In this document: in pieces, positions 1-9,593 of the stretch
How positions within the stretch are numbered: position 1 is the first letter of the stretch
Layout: each line of letters opens with the position of its first letter
NCBI GenBank assembly: GCA_049582065.1
Contig: JBAUTF010000061.1
Span: 1-12,812 of the forward strand
Origin: DATKSS01 sp049582065
Lineage (GTDB): Bacteria; Chloroflexota; Dormibacteria; Dormibacterales; Dormibacteraceae
Reading direction: 5' to 3'
DNA: 12,812 bases
Program-made: the position numbers and the translations under genes
Notes under the pieces: model-generated
What the model saw: the letters and a program-made list of their open reading frames with translations, nothing else
Told to the model about the DNA's origin: nothing
The model's database searches: none

Positions 1-853
1 CCTCTTCCACGTCAGCCTGCTTCAACCGCTCGACCGCGTTGCCGGTGAACACGGGATGAGTCGCCGCGACCAGCACCCGACCTGCGCCCTGGTTGCGCAG
101 AGCCTGGACGACCTTGCTGATGGTTCCCCCCGTCGTGATGATGTCCTCGACCACGACGCAGTCTCGGCCCTTGACGTCACCTGAGACCGCGATCGTGTCC
201 ACGTCGCCCTCACCCGTGCGGCGCTTGTAGCCGAACGCGATCGGTGCCTGGAGGTCGTTGGCCACAGCCTCGGCACGGCGCCCACCTCCTGCGTCGGGCG
301 CGACGATGGTCAGGTGGTGCAGGTTCTTAGTCTTCAGGTAGTCGGCGAAGATGCGGTGTGGCGAAAGGTGGTCGGTCGGCACGTCGAAGAAGCCCTCGAT
401 GGCCTCGGCGTGCAGGTCGAACAGCAGCAGGCGGTCGGCGCCCGCGAGCGTGATGAAGTTGGCGATGAGCTTGGCCGAGATGGGCTCGCGTGGCTGCGTC
501 TTGCGCTCCTTGCGCGCGTAGCCGTAGTAGGGGATGACCGCCGTGACGCGCCCCGCTGACGCGCGGCGAAGGGCGTCCAGGATGATGAAGAGCTCCATCA
601 GGTGCTCGTTGACCGGGGGTGACGTCGGCTGGATCACGAACACGTCGTGCCCGCGCATCGAATCCTCGATCTTGACGTTGATCTCCCCGTCGGGGAAACG
701 CCGCAGCCGGGCGTCGGTGAGCGGGATGTCCAGCTTCTCGGAGATGCGGCCCGCCAGGAGCGGGTTGGCGCTGCCCGCGATGAGCTTCAGGGCTCCCCAG
801 GGCGAGCTCTCCTCCCCGGCGTACTCGACCGCCGTCTGAATCCGCCCGATCAC
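1..853 (-). CDS. prs: Ribose-phosphate pyrophosphokinase (PRPP synthetase), 3' end cut by window edge
   Basis: Makes 5-phosphoribosyl-1-pyrophosphate from ribose-5-phosphate and ATP for nucleotide, His and Trp synthesis; cytosolic. The visible 284 residues cover most of a family protein of about 310-320. Seen in order: FPDGE at 53-57 (ATP-binding side), the catalytic flexible loop YARKERKTQPREPIS around 112-126, DLHA at 146-149 with the metal-site His148, PDAGGGRRA at 187-194, and the PRPP-binding loop VVEDIITTGGT around 234-244. The start is GTG at 853-851, which overlaps the glmU stop as GTGA, so translation is probably coupled to glmU. It gives an N-terminal extension of about 18 residues before the usual LKLIAGSANP beginning, and no later good start is visible. 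The glmU-prs order is also that of Bacillus. The C-terminus is missing only because the window ends. Confidence 0.97.
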   Translation of the reverse strand, partial: MIGRIQTAVEYAGEESSPWGALKLIAGSANPLLAGRISEKLDIPLTDARLRRFPDGEINVKIEDSMRGHDVFVIQPTSPPVNEHLMELFIILDALRRASAGRVTAVIPYYGYARKERKTQPREPISAKLIANFITLAGADRLLLFDLHAEAIEGFFDVPTDHLSPHRIFADYLKTKNLHHLTIVAPDAGGGRRAEAVANDLQAPIAFGYKRRTGEGDVDTIAVSGDVKGRDCVVVEDIITTGGTISKVVQALRNQGAGRVLVAATHPVFTGNAVERLKQADVEE

Positions 854-2172
854 CTGGCGTCCGATTCCGAATCCGAGCTCACGGCTTTTCTCCGTACCAC
901 CCTAGCGGGAACTCCGACGGCTGTCGCGCCGTCCGGCACGTCCTTGGTCACCACCGAGCCGGCCCCGGTGCGCGATCCCTTGCCAAGTTTGACGGGAGCG
1001 ACCAGCATCGTGTCCACCCCCACGAAGGCGCCGTCGCCGATCTGGGTCCGGTTCTTGTGGGTCCCGTCGAAGTTGGCCGTGATCGTTCCTGCGCCTATGT
1101 TGGCGTCCTCGCCAAGGTCGGTGTCGCCCAGGTAGGAGACGTGTGGCACCTTGCTGCCCCGGCCCACCCTGGTTCGCACGAGCTCGGCGAAGCTGCCGAC
1201 GTGGACGTCCTCCGCGATCTCGGTGCCGGGGCGCAGCTTGGCGAAGGGGCCGCAGTCCGAACGGTCGCCGATGCGCGCGTCTTCTATATGGACGTGCGGA
1301 CCGACGCGGCAGTCGGCGCCGATGACCGAGTGGCCCTTGATCACCGTGAACGGCTCGATCACGGTGTCCTGGCCGATGGTCACGGTGGCGTCGATGAACG
1401 TGCTGGCCGGGTCGATGACGGTGACGCCGCCGAGCATGCAGCGCTCCAGGATCCGGCCGCGCATGACAGCCGTCGCGGCGGCCAGGAGGACGCGGTCCTT
1501 GACCCCCATGGCCTCCCGCGGATCGACGAGCCTGACGATCTCAACCGGGTGGAGGTGCAGGAACACGTCGGTGAGGTAGAACTCGCCCGCCTTGTTGTCG
1601 TCATCGACCAGCTTCAACGCCTCGACCAGCTTGGTCCCGTCGAAGCAGTAGACCCCGACGTTGAACTCGTGGACGCTCGCCTTGATCTCCGGCGTGGCGT
1701 CCTTGCGCTCGATGATTCGTCCCAGCGATCCGTCCGCGGCGCGGATGATGCGGCCGTCGTCGCGGCTGGGATCCTCGACGCTGGCTATGGTCGCCGCCGC
1801 GCCGCTTTCGGTGTGCGCGTGGACGATCTGCGAGATGGTGGCGCCCGTCAGCAGCGGCGAGTCGCCGTTGACCACCAGGACCAGCTTGCCTCGCACCTGG
1901 TCCTCAGGGATCTGGCGCAGCGCATGGGCGGTGCCTTTCGGGTCGCGTTGAAAGGTCGGTGCGATGCCCCTCTCGTCCAGGTGGCCCGCCACCTCTGCGT
2001 GATGCGGGTTGGCGATCACCTTGATGTCCTTGGCTCCGGCCTCGCTGACCGCGTCCAGGACGTAGTCGATCATGGGGCGGCCGCAGATGGGGTGAAGGAC
2101 CTTGGGAGTACGCGACCGCATCCGGGTGCCGTGACCGGCGGCGAGTATGACGGCCGTTATCGATTGGCTCAA
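850..2172 (-). CDS. glmU: Bifunctional GlmU: GlcN-1-P acetyltransferase and GlcNAc-1-P uridyltransferase
   Basis: Carries out the last two steps to UDP-GlcNAc, the first sugar nucleotide of peptidoglycan; cytosolic trimer. It has 440 residues (E. coli 456). The N-terminal uridyltransferase domain shows the nucleotide-binding loop LAAGHGTRM at 10-18 with K24, GTAHA at 80-84, metal-site D104 in NGDSP, ERKDA at 155-159 and N171. The C-terminal left-handed beta-helix runs from about 250 to 425, with R314 (LRPG), H344 and Y347 (PHVSYLGD), N358 (NIGAGT), N367 and K373, matching E. coli R333, H363, Y366, N377, N386 and K392. Two positions differ: E. coli N227 is K225 (GVKDR) and E. coli K351 is V332. 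The start is TTG at 2172, preceded by AGGGCG; nothing better lies nearby. First gene of a two-gene operon with prs, divergent from lon. Confidence 0.97.
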   Translation of the reverse strand: MSQSITAVILAAGHGTRMRSRTPKVLHPICGRPMIDYVLDAVSEAGAKDIKVIANPHHAEVAGHLDERGIAPTFQRDPKGTAHALRQIPEDQVRGKLVLVVNGDSPLLTGATISQIVHAHTESGAAATIASVEDPSRDDGRIIRAADGSLGRIIERKDATPEIKASVHEFNVGVYCFDGTKLVEALKLVDDDNKAGEFYLTDVFLHLHPVEIVRLVDPREAMGVKDRVLLAAATAVMRGRILERCMLGGVTVIDPASTFIDATVTIGQDTVIEPFTVIKGHSVIGADCRVGPHVHIEDARIGDRSDCGPFAKLRPGTEIAEDVHVGSFAELVRTRVGRGSKVPHVSYLGDTDLGEDANIGAGTITANFDGTHKNRTQIGDGAFVGVDTMLVAPVKLGKGSRTGAGSVVTKDVPDGATAVGVPARVVRRKAVSSDSESDAR

Positions 2173-2249
2173 AATTTCGCCCTAGCGGGCTCAACGATTA
2201 TGCCAGCTTGAGGCCCTTTCCCCTCTCGTGGCCCGATTGGGAAGGACCG
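2173..2249. promoter_or_regulatory. glmU/lon divergent intergenic region
   Basis: This 77-base gap must hold the promoters of both glmU (leftward) and lon (rightward). The heptamer GGCTCAA occurs at 2166-2172 and again at 2188-2194. The second copy forms CTCAA-N13-TTGAG with bases 2208-2212. ATTATG at 2197-2202 reads CATAAT on the minus strand and could be a glmU -10, but no convincing -35 is seen. GGGAAGGA at 2239-2246 is a Shine-Dalgarno candidate for lon. The promoter assignment is inference. Confidence 0.4.
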
Positions 2250-4793
<2,544 letters not shown>

Positions 4794-5446
4794 GGGCGTT
4801 CCGGATCAGGTAGTCGGCGAGATGCGGGTTCTTCGGCAGGAGGCTGCCGTGAAGGTAGGTGCCGATCACGCCTCCCTGAATGCATCCCTCGAAGCCGTCT
4901 GACCCGTTGTTGCCGTGGCCGAGGCGCACCTTGCCGAGCGGCCTGGCGTTGCTGCCGAGAAAGGTGCGGCCGCTGTGGTTCTCGAAACCGACCAGCGTGT
5001 TGGGCGTGAGGCCCTCGACCTGGGTCTCGACCACCACGTCGCCGATGAACCGCTTCTTCCCCGCCTCCGTGCGCACGTCGATGAGCCCGATGCCGGGAAA
5101 CTTCTCTCCTTCCCCGGTCTGGTAGTAGTGACCCAGGAGCTGGTATCCGCCGCAGACGGCCAGGATCTGCGCACCCTCCGCCACCGCCCGCTGAAGGGGC
5201 TCCTGTTTGAACTCGAGAAGGTCCTCGTAGACCAGCGCCTGCTCGCGGTCCTGGCCTCCGCCGAAGAAAAAGACGTCGACATCCTCCATCTCCTTCTGGC
5301 TGCCGCGGCCGAGCTCGATCGCGCGAGCGTCGAATCCTCGCCATTCCGCGCGTTTGAGCAGCGCAAGGATGTTGCCGCGGTCGCCGTAGATGTTCATCAG
5401 GTCGGGGTAGAGCCAGCCGACATTGAATTTCATTGGTTGGTCTGCT

Positions 5447-6820
5447 CTAAGTGTCCCAGTAAGGCTTGGCCCAGCCGCGCCTGACCAGCTCGGCGCGCAG
5501 GTCGAGCATCGCCGTGTAGGTGCACAGAAGGTGCGCCGTCTCTCCCTCCTCGGTGACCTTGATCAGCTGGTCCAGCGCTTTTGCCGGGTCGGTCTCGGGT
5601 TGCTCGGCCTTCACGCCGGCGTATTTGAGGCGCACCGCGAGGTCGTGCGCGCGGTTGCCCGCCGGCACCACGACGCGCGCTTTGCCCTTCAGCATCTCGA
5701 AGTCGACGTCCCAGATCCACGAGACGTCGGTGCCATCCGCCTTGCGGTCGTTGAGGCCGAGCAAAAAGCTGTTGCCGTGCGCGAGGTCGACGGCGGTGCG
5801 CAGCGTCTCGTTGAAGCCCGCGGGGTTCTTGGACAGGACCAGGTTGAGGTTGCGGCCGCGGAACGCCATGCGCTCCTGCCGCCCGAACGCGGCGCTGAAT
5901 GTGCGCATGCGCTCGGCGATGTACGCAGGCTCGAGACCGATCGTCCTGGCCGCTGCGAAGGCGGCGAGCACGTTGTAACAGTTGTACAGGCCGCCGAGCG
6001 GGAATTCGACGCGCGTGCCGTCGATGGTGGCCGCGAGGCTCGCGAAGCCGTTGAGCTGAATATTGGTCGCGGTCAGGTTGGGCGCTGGTCGCGCGAAGTC
6101 GCCGTTGGGACAGTTGTAGACGCCGTCATGCCCGACGTACACGGCGTCGAAATGGAGGCTCGAGCCGCATCGCGGGCAAGTTCGCGCATCGGCCGCATGG
6201 GGCAGCTCGCGCGCCGCGATCGAGGTGTCGTCGAGGCCGTACCACAGGGGCGCGCTCGGCAACCCGAGGCCGATCTCGGCGACGCGGGGGTCGTCGGCAT
6301 TGAGGATGGCGCGCGCGTTTTCTGGGAGCACGGCGAGGGCTGACTCGATCTTCTTTGCGATCGATTCAAGTTCGCCGTAGCGGTCGAGCTGGTCGCGAAA
6401 CAGGTTCATCACCAGCGTCACGCGCGGCTGGAGCTCGGCGACCGCCCTCGGCAGGCTCGCTTCGTCGATCTCGAAAACGCCCCAATCCGCGTGCAGGGTC
6501 CCACCGGCGTCCGCGCGGTCGAGAGCAGCGGCGGTGATGCCGAAGATGAGGTTGGCGCCGGCGCGGTTGGCCACAACCCTGTGTCCCGCGCCCTCGAGCA
6601 GCCAGGTGATGAGGCGCGCGGTGGTGGTCTTGCCGTTGGTGCCGGTGATCACGATCGATCCCTGGTTGAGGTCTTGCGAGAGCTTGGTGAGGACGTGCGG
6701 GTCGATGGCGCGCGCGACGTCGCCGGGCAGTGTCGTGCCGCCGCCACGCCCGCTGACGCGGCTCAACGCTCCGGTTGCCTTACCGGCCCAAACCGCGGCG
6801 CGCTTGCGAATCGAGGTCAC
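5447..6820 (-). CDS. murT: Lipid II isoglutaminyl synthase, Mur ligase-like subunit MurT
   Basis: ATP-dependent Mur-ligase-family subunit that activates the D-Glu carboxylate of lipid II for amidation with ammonia from GatD. It has 457 residues from the chosen start. Seen: ATP loop GTNGKTTT at 60-67, Mur-ligase centre FEIDEASLP at 116-124, a zinc-ribbon insert at 215-243, and the C-terminal DUF1727 domain with LSKNPAGFNET (329-339) and DVSWIWDVDFE (365-375), which carries the Asp region used in the GatD-linked active site. The ribbon has C215, C218 and C237, but the fourth position is Gly240 (CPNGDF instead of the usual CPNC). GTG 6820 overlaps the ispE stop as GTGA. A TTG at 6859 would extend it by 13 residues but deeper into ispE. 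Immediately followed by gatD, as is usual for the pair. Confidence 0.95.
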   Translation of the reverse strand: MTSIRKRAAVWAGKATGALSRVSGRGGGTTLPGDVARAIDPHVLTKLSQDLNQGSIVITGTNGKTTTARLITWLLEGAGHRVVANRAGANLIFGITAAALDRADAGGTLHADWGVFEIDEASLPRAVAELQPRVTLVMNLFRDQLDRYGELESIAKKIESALAVLPENARAILNADDPRVAEIGLGLPSAPLWYGLDDTSIAARELPHAADARTCPRCGSSLHFDAVYVGHDGVYNCPNGDFARPAPNLTATNIQLNGFASLAATIDGTRVEFPLGGLYNCYNVLAAFAAARTIGLEPAYIAERMRTFSAAFGRQERMAFRGRNLNLVLSKNPAGFNETLRTAVDLAHGNSFLLGLNDRKADGTDVSWIWDVDFEMLKGKARVVVPAGNRAHDLAVRLKYAGVKAEQPETDPAKALDQLIKVTEEGETAHLLCTYTAMLDLRAELVRRGWAKPYWDT

Positions 6821-7569
6821 GCCCACGGACCGACCGCGCACGTCACCGCCGTCCAGCAATCCAGGGACGCAGTGGCCTTTTGCGCCTGCTCATCGTCCGT
6901 ACATCGCAGGAAGAAAGCGGAGCCGCTGCCGGTCATCTGCCAGCCCGGGCCCAGGCTTTGCGCGAAATCGAGGATTCGCGGCTCGGCGCGTTCGGCGGCG
7001 CGCCGCAGGTGATTTGGAGCTTCGCCTCGCACTTCGTCCCACGCACGGTACACGGACGCGGTCGAGAGCTCGATGGCGGGCCAGGCGACCGCGAACCACG
7101 CCGGCGTGGTTGGGAGGCGGGTCAGCTTCTCGCCACGTCCCTCAGCTGTCGCCGCGCCGCCCGCAAGGAAGAAGGGCACGTCGGCGCCGATCGACATCGC
7201 GAGGGCGCGAAGGTCGAGGTCCAACCGGTGCAGCGCGGCCAGGCCCCTCAGCACGGCGGCAGCATCTGAGCTCGCCCCGCCCATTCCCGAGCCGGGCGGA
7301 ATGCGCTTGTGCAGGTGGAACCGCGTCGGGATCGCCCTGCCGGTCGCCTGCTCGAGCGCCTGGTGCGCCTTCAGGACAGAGTTGTCGTGGTTACCTGCGA
7401 TCGCCAGGCCGGAGGTGGTGAGGGTGGTCCTTTGGTTGGGGCTCATCTCCAGGAGGTCGTGCAGGTCGATCGCCTGAATCGTCGTGCGCACGTCGTGGAA
7501 GCCGTCGTCCGTGCGCCTGATCACCTCGAGGTCCAGGTTGAGCTTGGCGCGCGCCGCAAGCGCAAGCAT
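6817..7569 (-). CDS. ispE: 4-diphosphocytidyl-2-C-methyl-D-erythritol kinase
   Basis: GHMP kinase of the MEP (non-mevalonate) pathway: phosphorylates CDP-ME on its 2-hydroxyl on the way to IPP/DMAPP, needed here for the undecaprenyl carrier and quinones. It has 250 residues, short for the family (about 280-300). Seen: AKLNLDLEV with Lys9 near the start, GFH at 23-25 (substrate cytosine site, Tyr-His in E. coli), the GHMP glycine loop PPGSGMGGASSDAA at 91-104, GADVPFFLAGG at 128-138 with catalytic Asp129, and the C-terminal TGSGSAFF motif. ATG 7569 shares one base with the upstream stop (TGATG) and matches the family beginning. The longer frame back to 7647 would run inside the carbonic anhydrase gene and is rejected. 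No clear ribosome site is seen; reinitiation is likely. Confidence 0.95.
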   Translation of the reverse strand: MLALAARAKLNLDLEVIRRTDDGFHDVRTTIQAIDLHDLLEMSPNQRTTLTTSGLAIAGNHDNSVLKAHQALEQATGRAIPTRFHLHKRIPPGSGMGGASSDAAAVLRGLAALHRLDLDLRALAMSIGADVPFFLAGGAATAEGRGEKLTRLPTTPAWFAVAWPAIELSTASVYRAWDEVRGEAPNHLRRAAERAEPRILDFAQSLGPGWQMTGSGSAFFLRCTDDEQAQKATASLDCWTAVTCAVGPWA

Positions 7570-8093
7570 CAAGGGGTCGTACGCTTGAGCTGCGCCCGGT
7601 ATCGGACCGCCCGCTCCTGGTAGTGCTGAGCGGTCGTGCCGACCCAATGGTTGGAGGATCCGTCGAGCGCTTTTTTCACCGTGGCCGGCACGCCGGCGGC
7701 CATATGGCCGGGCGGCACCTCTTTGCCCTCCTGCAGCACGGCGCCCGCAGCCAGCATCGATCCCGCGCCCAACCGGCTGCGCTGCAGCATCGTGGCGCCC
7801 ATGCCGACGACCGCGCCCTGCTCCACGACGCAGCCCTCGAGCTGCGCGGAGTGGCCGACGCTGGCGTTCTTTTCGATGATCGTCGGAAGGTTTTCGGCGC
7901 AGTGGAGGACCGCATTGTCCTGGACGTTGGCGCCCGCTCCGATCGAGATTCTCGCTTCGTCACCGCGCAGCACGGCTCCGAACCAAACGCTCGCGCCGGC
8001 CTCGACCTCGACGTCCCCGATGAGGACCGCGGTCGGTGCGATGTACGCATCGGGATGCACGCTGGGGCGCTTCCCGCCAAGCTCGAACTCCAC
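7569..8093 (-). CDS. Gamma-class carbonic anhydrase-like hexapeptide-repeat protein
   Basis: Left-handed beta-helix protein of the YrdA/PaaY/Cam gamma-carbonic-anhydrase group, 174 residues. Hexapeptide repeats run from about 20 to 140, followed by a C-terminal helix. Matching the Methanosarcina Cam active site it has R43 and D45 (LRGDEA), Q58 and D59 (NVQD), H64 and H81 (zinc ligands). The third ligand position is Glu86 (GHSAQLEGC) where Cam has His. Carbonic anhydrase activity is therefore not certain; some relatives are CoA- or metabolite-related proteins without it. The start is GTG 8093 with GAGG three bases upstream. First gene of the operon with ispE, murT and gatD; the link to those genes is not functionally obvious. 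ADVANCE no further than family level. Confidence 0.88.
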   Translation of the reverse strand: MEFELGGKRPSVHPDAYIAPTAVLIGDVEVEAGASVWFGAVLRGDEARISIGAGANVQDNAVLHCAENLPTIIEKNASVGHSAQLEGCVVEQGAVVGMGATMLQRSRLGAGSMLAAGAVLQEGKEVPPGHMAAGVPATVKKALDGSSNHWVGTTAQHYQERAVRYRAQLKRTTP

Positions 8094-8146
8094 TGACCTC
8101 TATAATCCTAGCTTCGTGACTTTGTTCTCCAAACTGGTGATGACTC
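8094..8146. promoter_or_regulatory. Divergent promoter region for rpsT and the ispE-murT-gatD operon
   Basis: A 53-base AT-richer gap between two divergent starts. On the plus strand TATAAT at 8101-8106 is a perfect -10 for rpsT, with a leader of about 35 bases, but the -35 (around 8078-8083) is poor. On the minus strand TAGGAT (8110-8105) with TTGGAG 16 bases upstream is a weaker promoter for the leftward operon; its transcript would have only a few leader bases. The two -10 elements overlap, so initiation in the two directions may be mutually exclusive. GGTGAT at 8136-8141 is the likely ribosome site of rpsT. Confidence 0.55.
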
Positions 8147-8557
8147 GTGGCTAAGCGAACCGCGTCGGCCAAGAAGCAGGCGCGCTCGGGTGTCAAGCGC
8201 GCGGCACGAAATCGGGCTGTGCGATCCGAGGTCAAGACGATGGTCGTCAAGGCCAGGCGCTCGATGACGGAAACCGGGAGGGACGGGTCGGACCGGCTCG
8301 CGATCACGCTCGACGCGGTGCGCGCACTGGACCGCGCTGCGTCCAAAGGCGTGGTGCACAGGAACAACGCGGCGCGGCGTAAGGGCCGGCTCGCCCGGCA
8401 GATGGCTAGGATCGCCGTCGCGGCGCCGGCTGCCGCCGCCACCACCAGAGCTAAGAAGGCCGCGGGCGCTGCTCCGGCCACGGCTGCCGCTCCGGCTCCG
8501 GCCAAGGCTGCGGCGAAGGCTGCCGCTCCGGCCAAGGGCGCTTCGAAGAAGAAGTAG
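8147..8557 (+). CDS. rpsT: 30S ribosomal protein S20 with Ala/Lys/Pro-rich C-terminal tail
   Basis: Primary 16S rRNA-binding protein of the small ribosomal subunit. It has 136 residues against the usual 85-90. Residues 1-90 are the S20 core: KRTASAKKQ at the start, RNRAVRSEVKT at 21-31, LDRAASKGVVHRNNAARRK at 61-79 and the RLARQMARI end. Residues 91-136 form an extra tail rich in Ala, Lys and Pro (PAKAAAK, APAKGASKKK), resembling histone H1-type tails and probably disordered. Its DNA has imperfect internal repeats of a GCTGCCGCTCCGGC unit. GTG start at 8147 after GGTGAT. Convergent with holA; 12 bases separate the two stops and no strong terminator hairpin is seen. Confidence 0.96.
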   Translation: MAKRTASAKKQARSGVKRAARNRAVRSEVKTMVVKARRSMTETGRDGSDRLAITLDAVRALDRAASKGVVHRNNAARRKGRLARQMARIAVAAPAAAATTRAKKAAGAAPATAAAPAPAKAAAKAAAPAKGASKKK

Positions 8558-8569
8558 TCCCTCGCTTCT

Positions 8570-9499
8570 CTAGAGCCTGGTCAGCAGCACATCCAGCCCG
8601 AGATCGGCGTCGACCTGGCCCGACTTGACCTCCCACTCGTAGTCGCGGATCTTTTTCAGCGCGTCTTCGAGGCGGTCAGGGTCGGCCTGCTGCGCCGCGT
8701 CGTAGGCCTTCTGGACGACGAAGCGGTGCTCCGTCATCTCGTCCTGCACGCGCTGTAGGGACTCCCCCCGCTCCTGCCTCGCGTGGACCTCGAGCACCAG
8801 CGCGAGGTGGCGCGCCATTCGATAGGCGATGGACGTCGGCTGCATCCCTGCCCCCGTCAGGCTGCGCGCGATCGTGAGCGCCTGGGCCGTGGGCCGGGGC
8901 AGCAGGTTGTCTGTGAGCTTGAAGATCTCGTCCTCGCGGCCCCCGGCCAGGAGGTCTGCGATCACCTCCGGGGTGAGCTTCGCGCCAGAAGCTTTGTACG
9001 CGGCGAGCTTGGTCAGCTCGGAATCGATCACTCCGAGATCGGGCGGCGTGACGCGGACGACCTGGGCCGCGACCGCCGCCGTCAGCTGGTGCCTCTCCAT
9101 GGCCCGGCGGGCCGTCCAATCGCTGAGCGCTCGACCCTTCAGGTGCTGCATCTCCTCGACCGTCCCGCCCGCAGAGCTGATCGCCCTGGTCAATTTGTTG
9201 GTCCCGCCGAGGCGGCCGGCGACGGTGAGGAGGAGCCGCGTGGTGGGCGGGATCTCCGCGAGTGCGGCGGCCATGCCCTCCGCGCGCGTGGCGGGGAGCA
9301 TGCGCACGAAGACCACGCGGTATGGGTCGAGAAAGGGCGCCTGAAGGACGGAGTCTTGGAGGCGCGCGGCGGTGATGCCCGCGCCTTCGAGCGCATCCAA
9401 CCCGAAGTCGGAGACGAGCTCGGCCACCCACGGTTGGAGGATGGCGCGCGCCTTCTCGTCGACAAGGAATCGCTCTTCACCATGAAGCAGCACGGCCAT
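8570..9499 (-). CDS. holA: DNA polymerase III, delta subunit (clamp loader)
   Basis: Clamp-loader wrench subunit that opens the beta sliding clamp in replication. It has 309 residues from the chosen start (family about 320-345). Seen: LLHGEERFLVDE at 4-15, the usual N-terminal signature; RVVFVRML near 61-68; LKGRALSDW before the second domain; a helical C-terminal domain with DEIFKLTDNLL, MARHLALVLEV and the ending DADLGLDVLLTRL. Overall fold and ending match HolA, although sequence conservation in this family is low. ATG 9499 has no clear ribosome site. In-frame GTG 9529 and ATG 9571 (preceded by GGACGGAAGAC) are alternatives; the 9571 start would add 24 residues with poorer codon bias. Follows comEC by 94 bases on the same strand, the order known from Bacillus. 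Confidence 0.92.
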   Translation of the reverse strand: MAVLLHGEERFLVDEKARAILQPWVAELVSDFGLDALEGAGITAARLQDSVLQAPFLDPYRVVFVRMLPATRAEGMAAALAEIPPTTRLLLTVAGRLGGTNKLTRAISSAGGTVEEMQHLKGRALSDWTARRAMERHQLTAAVAAQVVRVTPPDLGVIDSELTKLAAYKASGAKLTPEVIADLLAGGREDEIFKLTDNLLPRPTAQALTIARSLTGAGMQPTSIAYRMARHLALVLEVHARQERGESLQRVQDEMTEHRFVVQKAYDAAQQADPDRLEDALKKIRDYEWEVKSGQVDADLGLDVLLTRL

Positions 9500-9593
9500 C
9501 GCCGCGGGCCGATTCGTCGCGCGGGGCACGGGTGCGATGGTACCCCCGACTTGTTGTCGGCACGTGCTCATGTCTTCCGTCCAAGGGGAGCCA

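Noticed and set aside
1057..2211. Long plus-strand open frame (384 codons) opposite glmU
   Set aside because: It is the mirror of a well-supported gene; high G/C at third codon positions leaves antisense frames open. The translation is low-complexity and resembles no family.
2166..2212. HspR-binding HAIR operator for lon
   Set aside because: The consensus needs CTTGAGT-N7-ACTCAAG. Here the half-sites are in the opposite order, with 13 bases between them.
5423..6343. Plus-strand open frame (306 codons) opposite murT
   Set aside because: Antisense shadow in GC-rich DNA; murT on the other strand has clear motifs throughout.
7570..7647. Longer ispE start 26 codons upstream
   Set aside because: It would lie within the carbonic anhydrase gene, and the added residues do not match the family. 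ATG 7569 gives the usual N-terminus and a TGATG overlap.
8547..8572. Bidirectional terminator between rpsT and holA
   Set aside because: Only a weak AGAAG/CTTCT pairing with a long loop and no T-run could be found, so no terminator is called.
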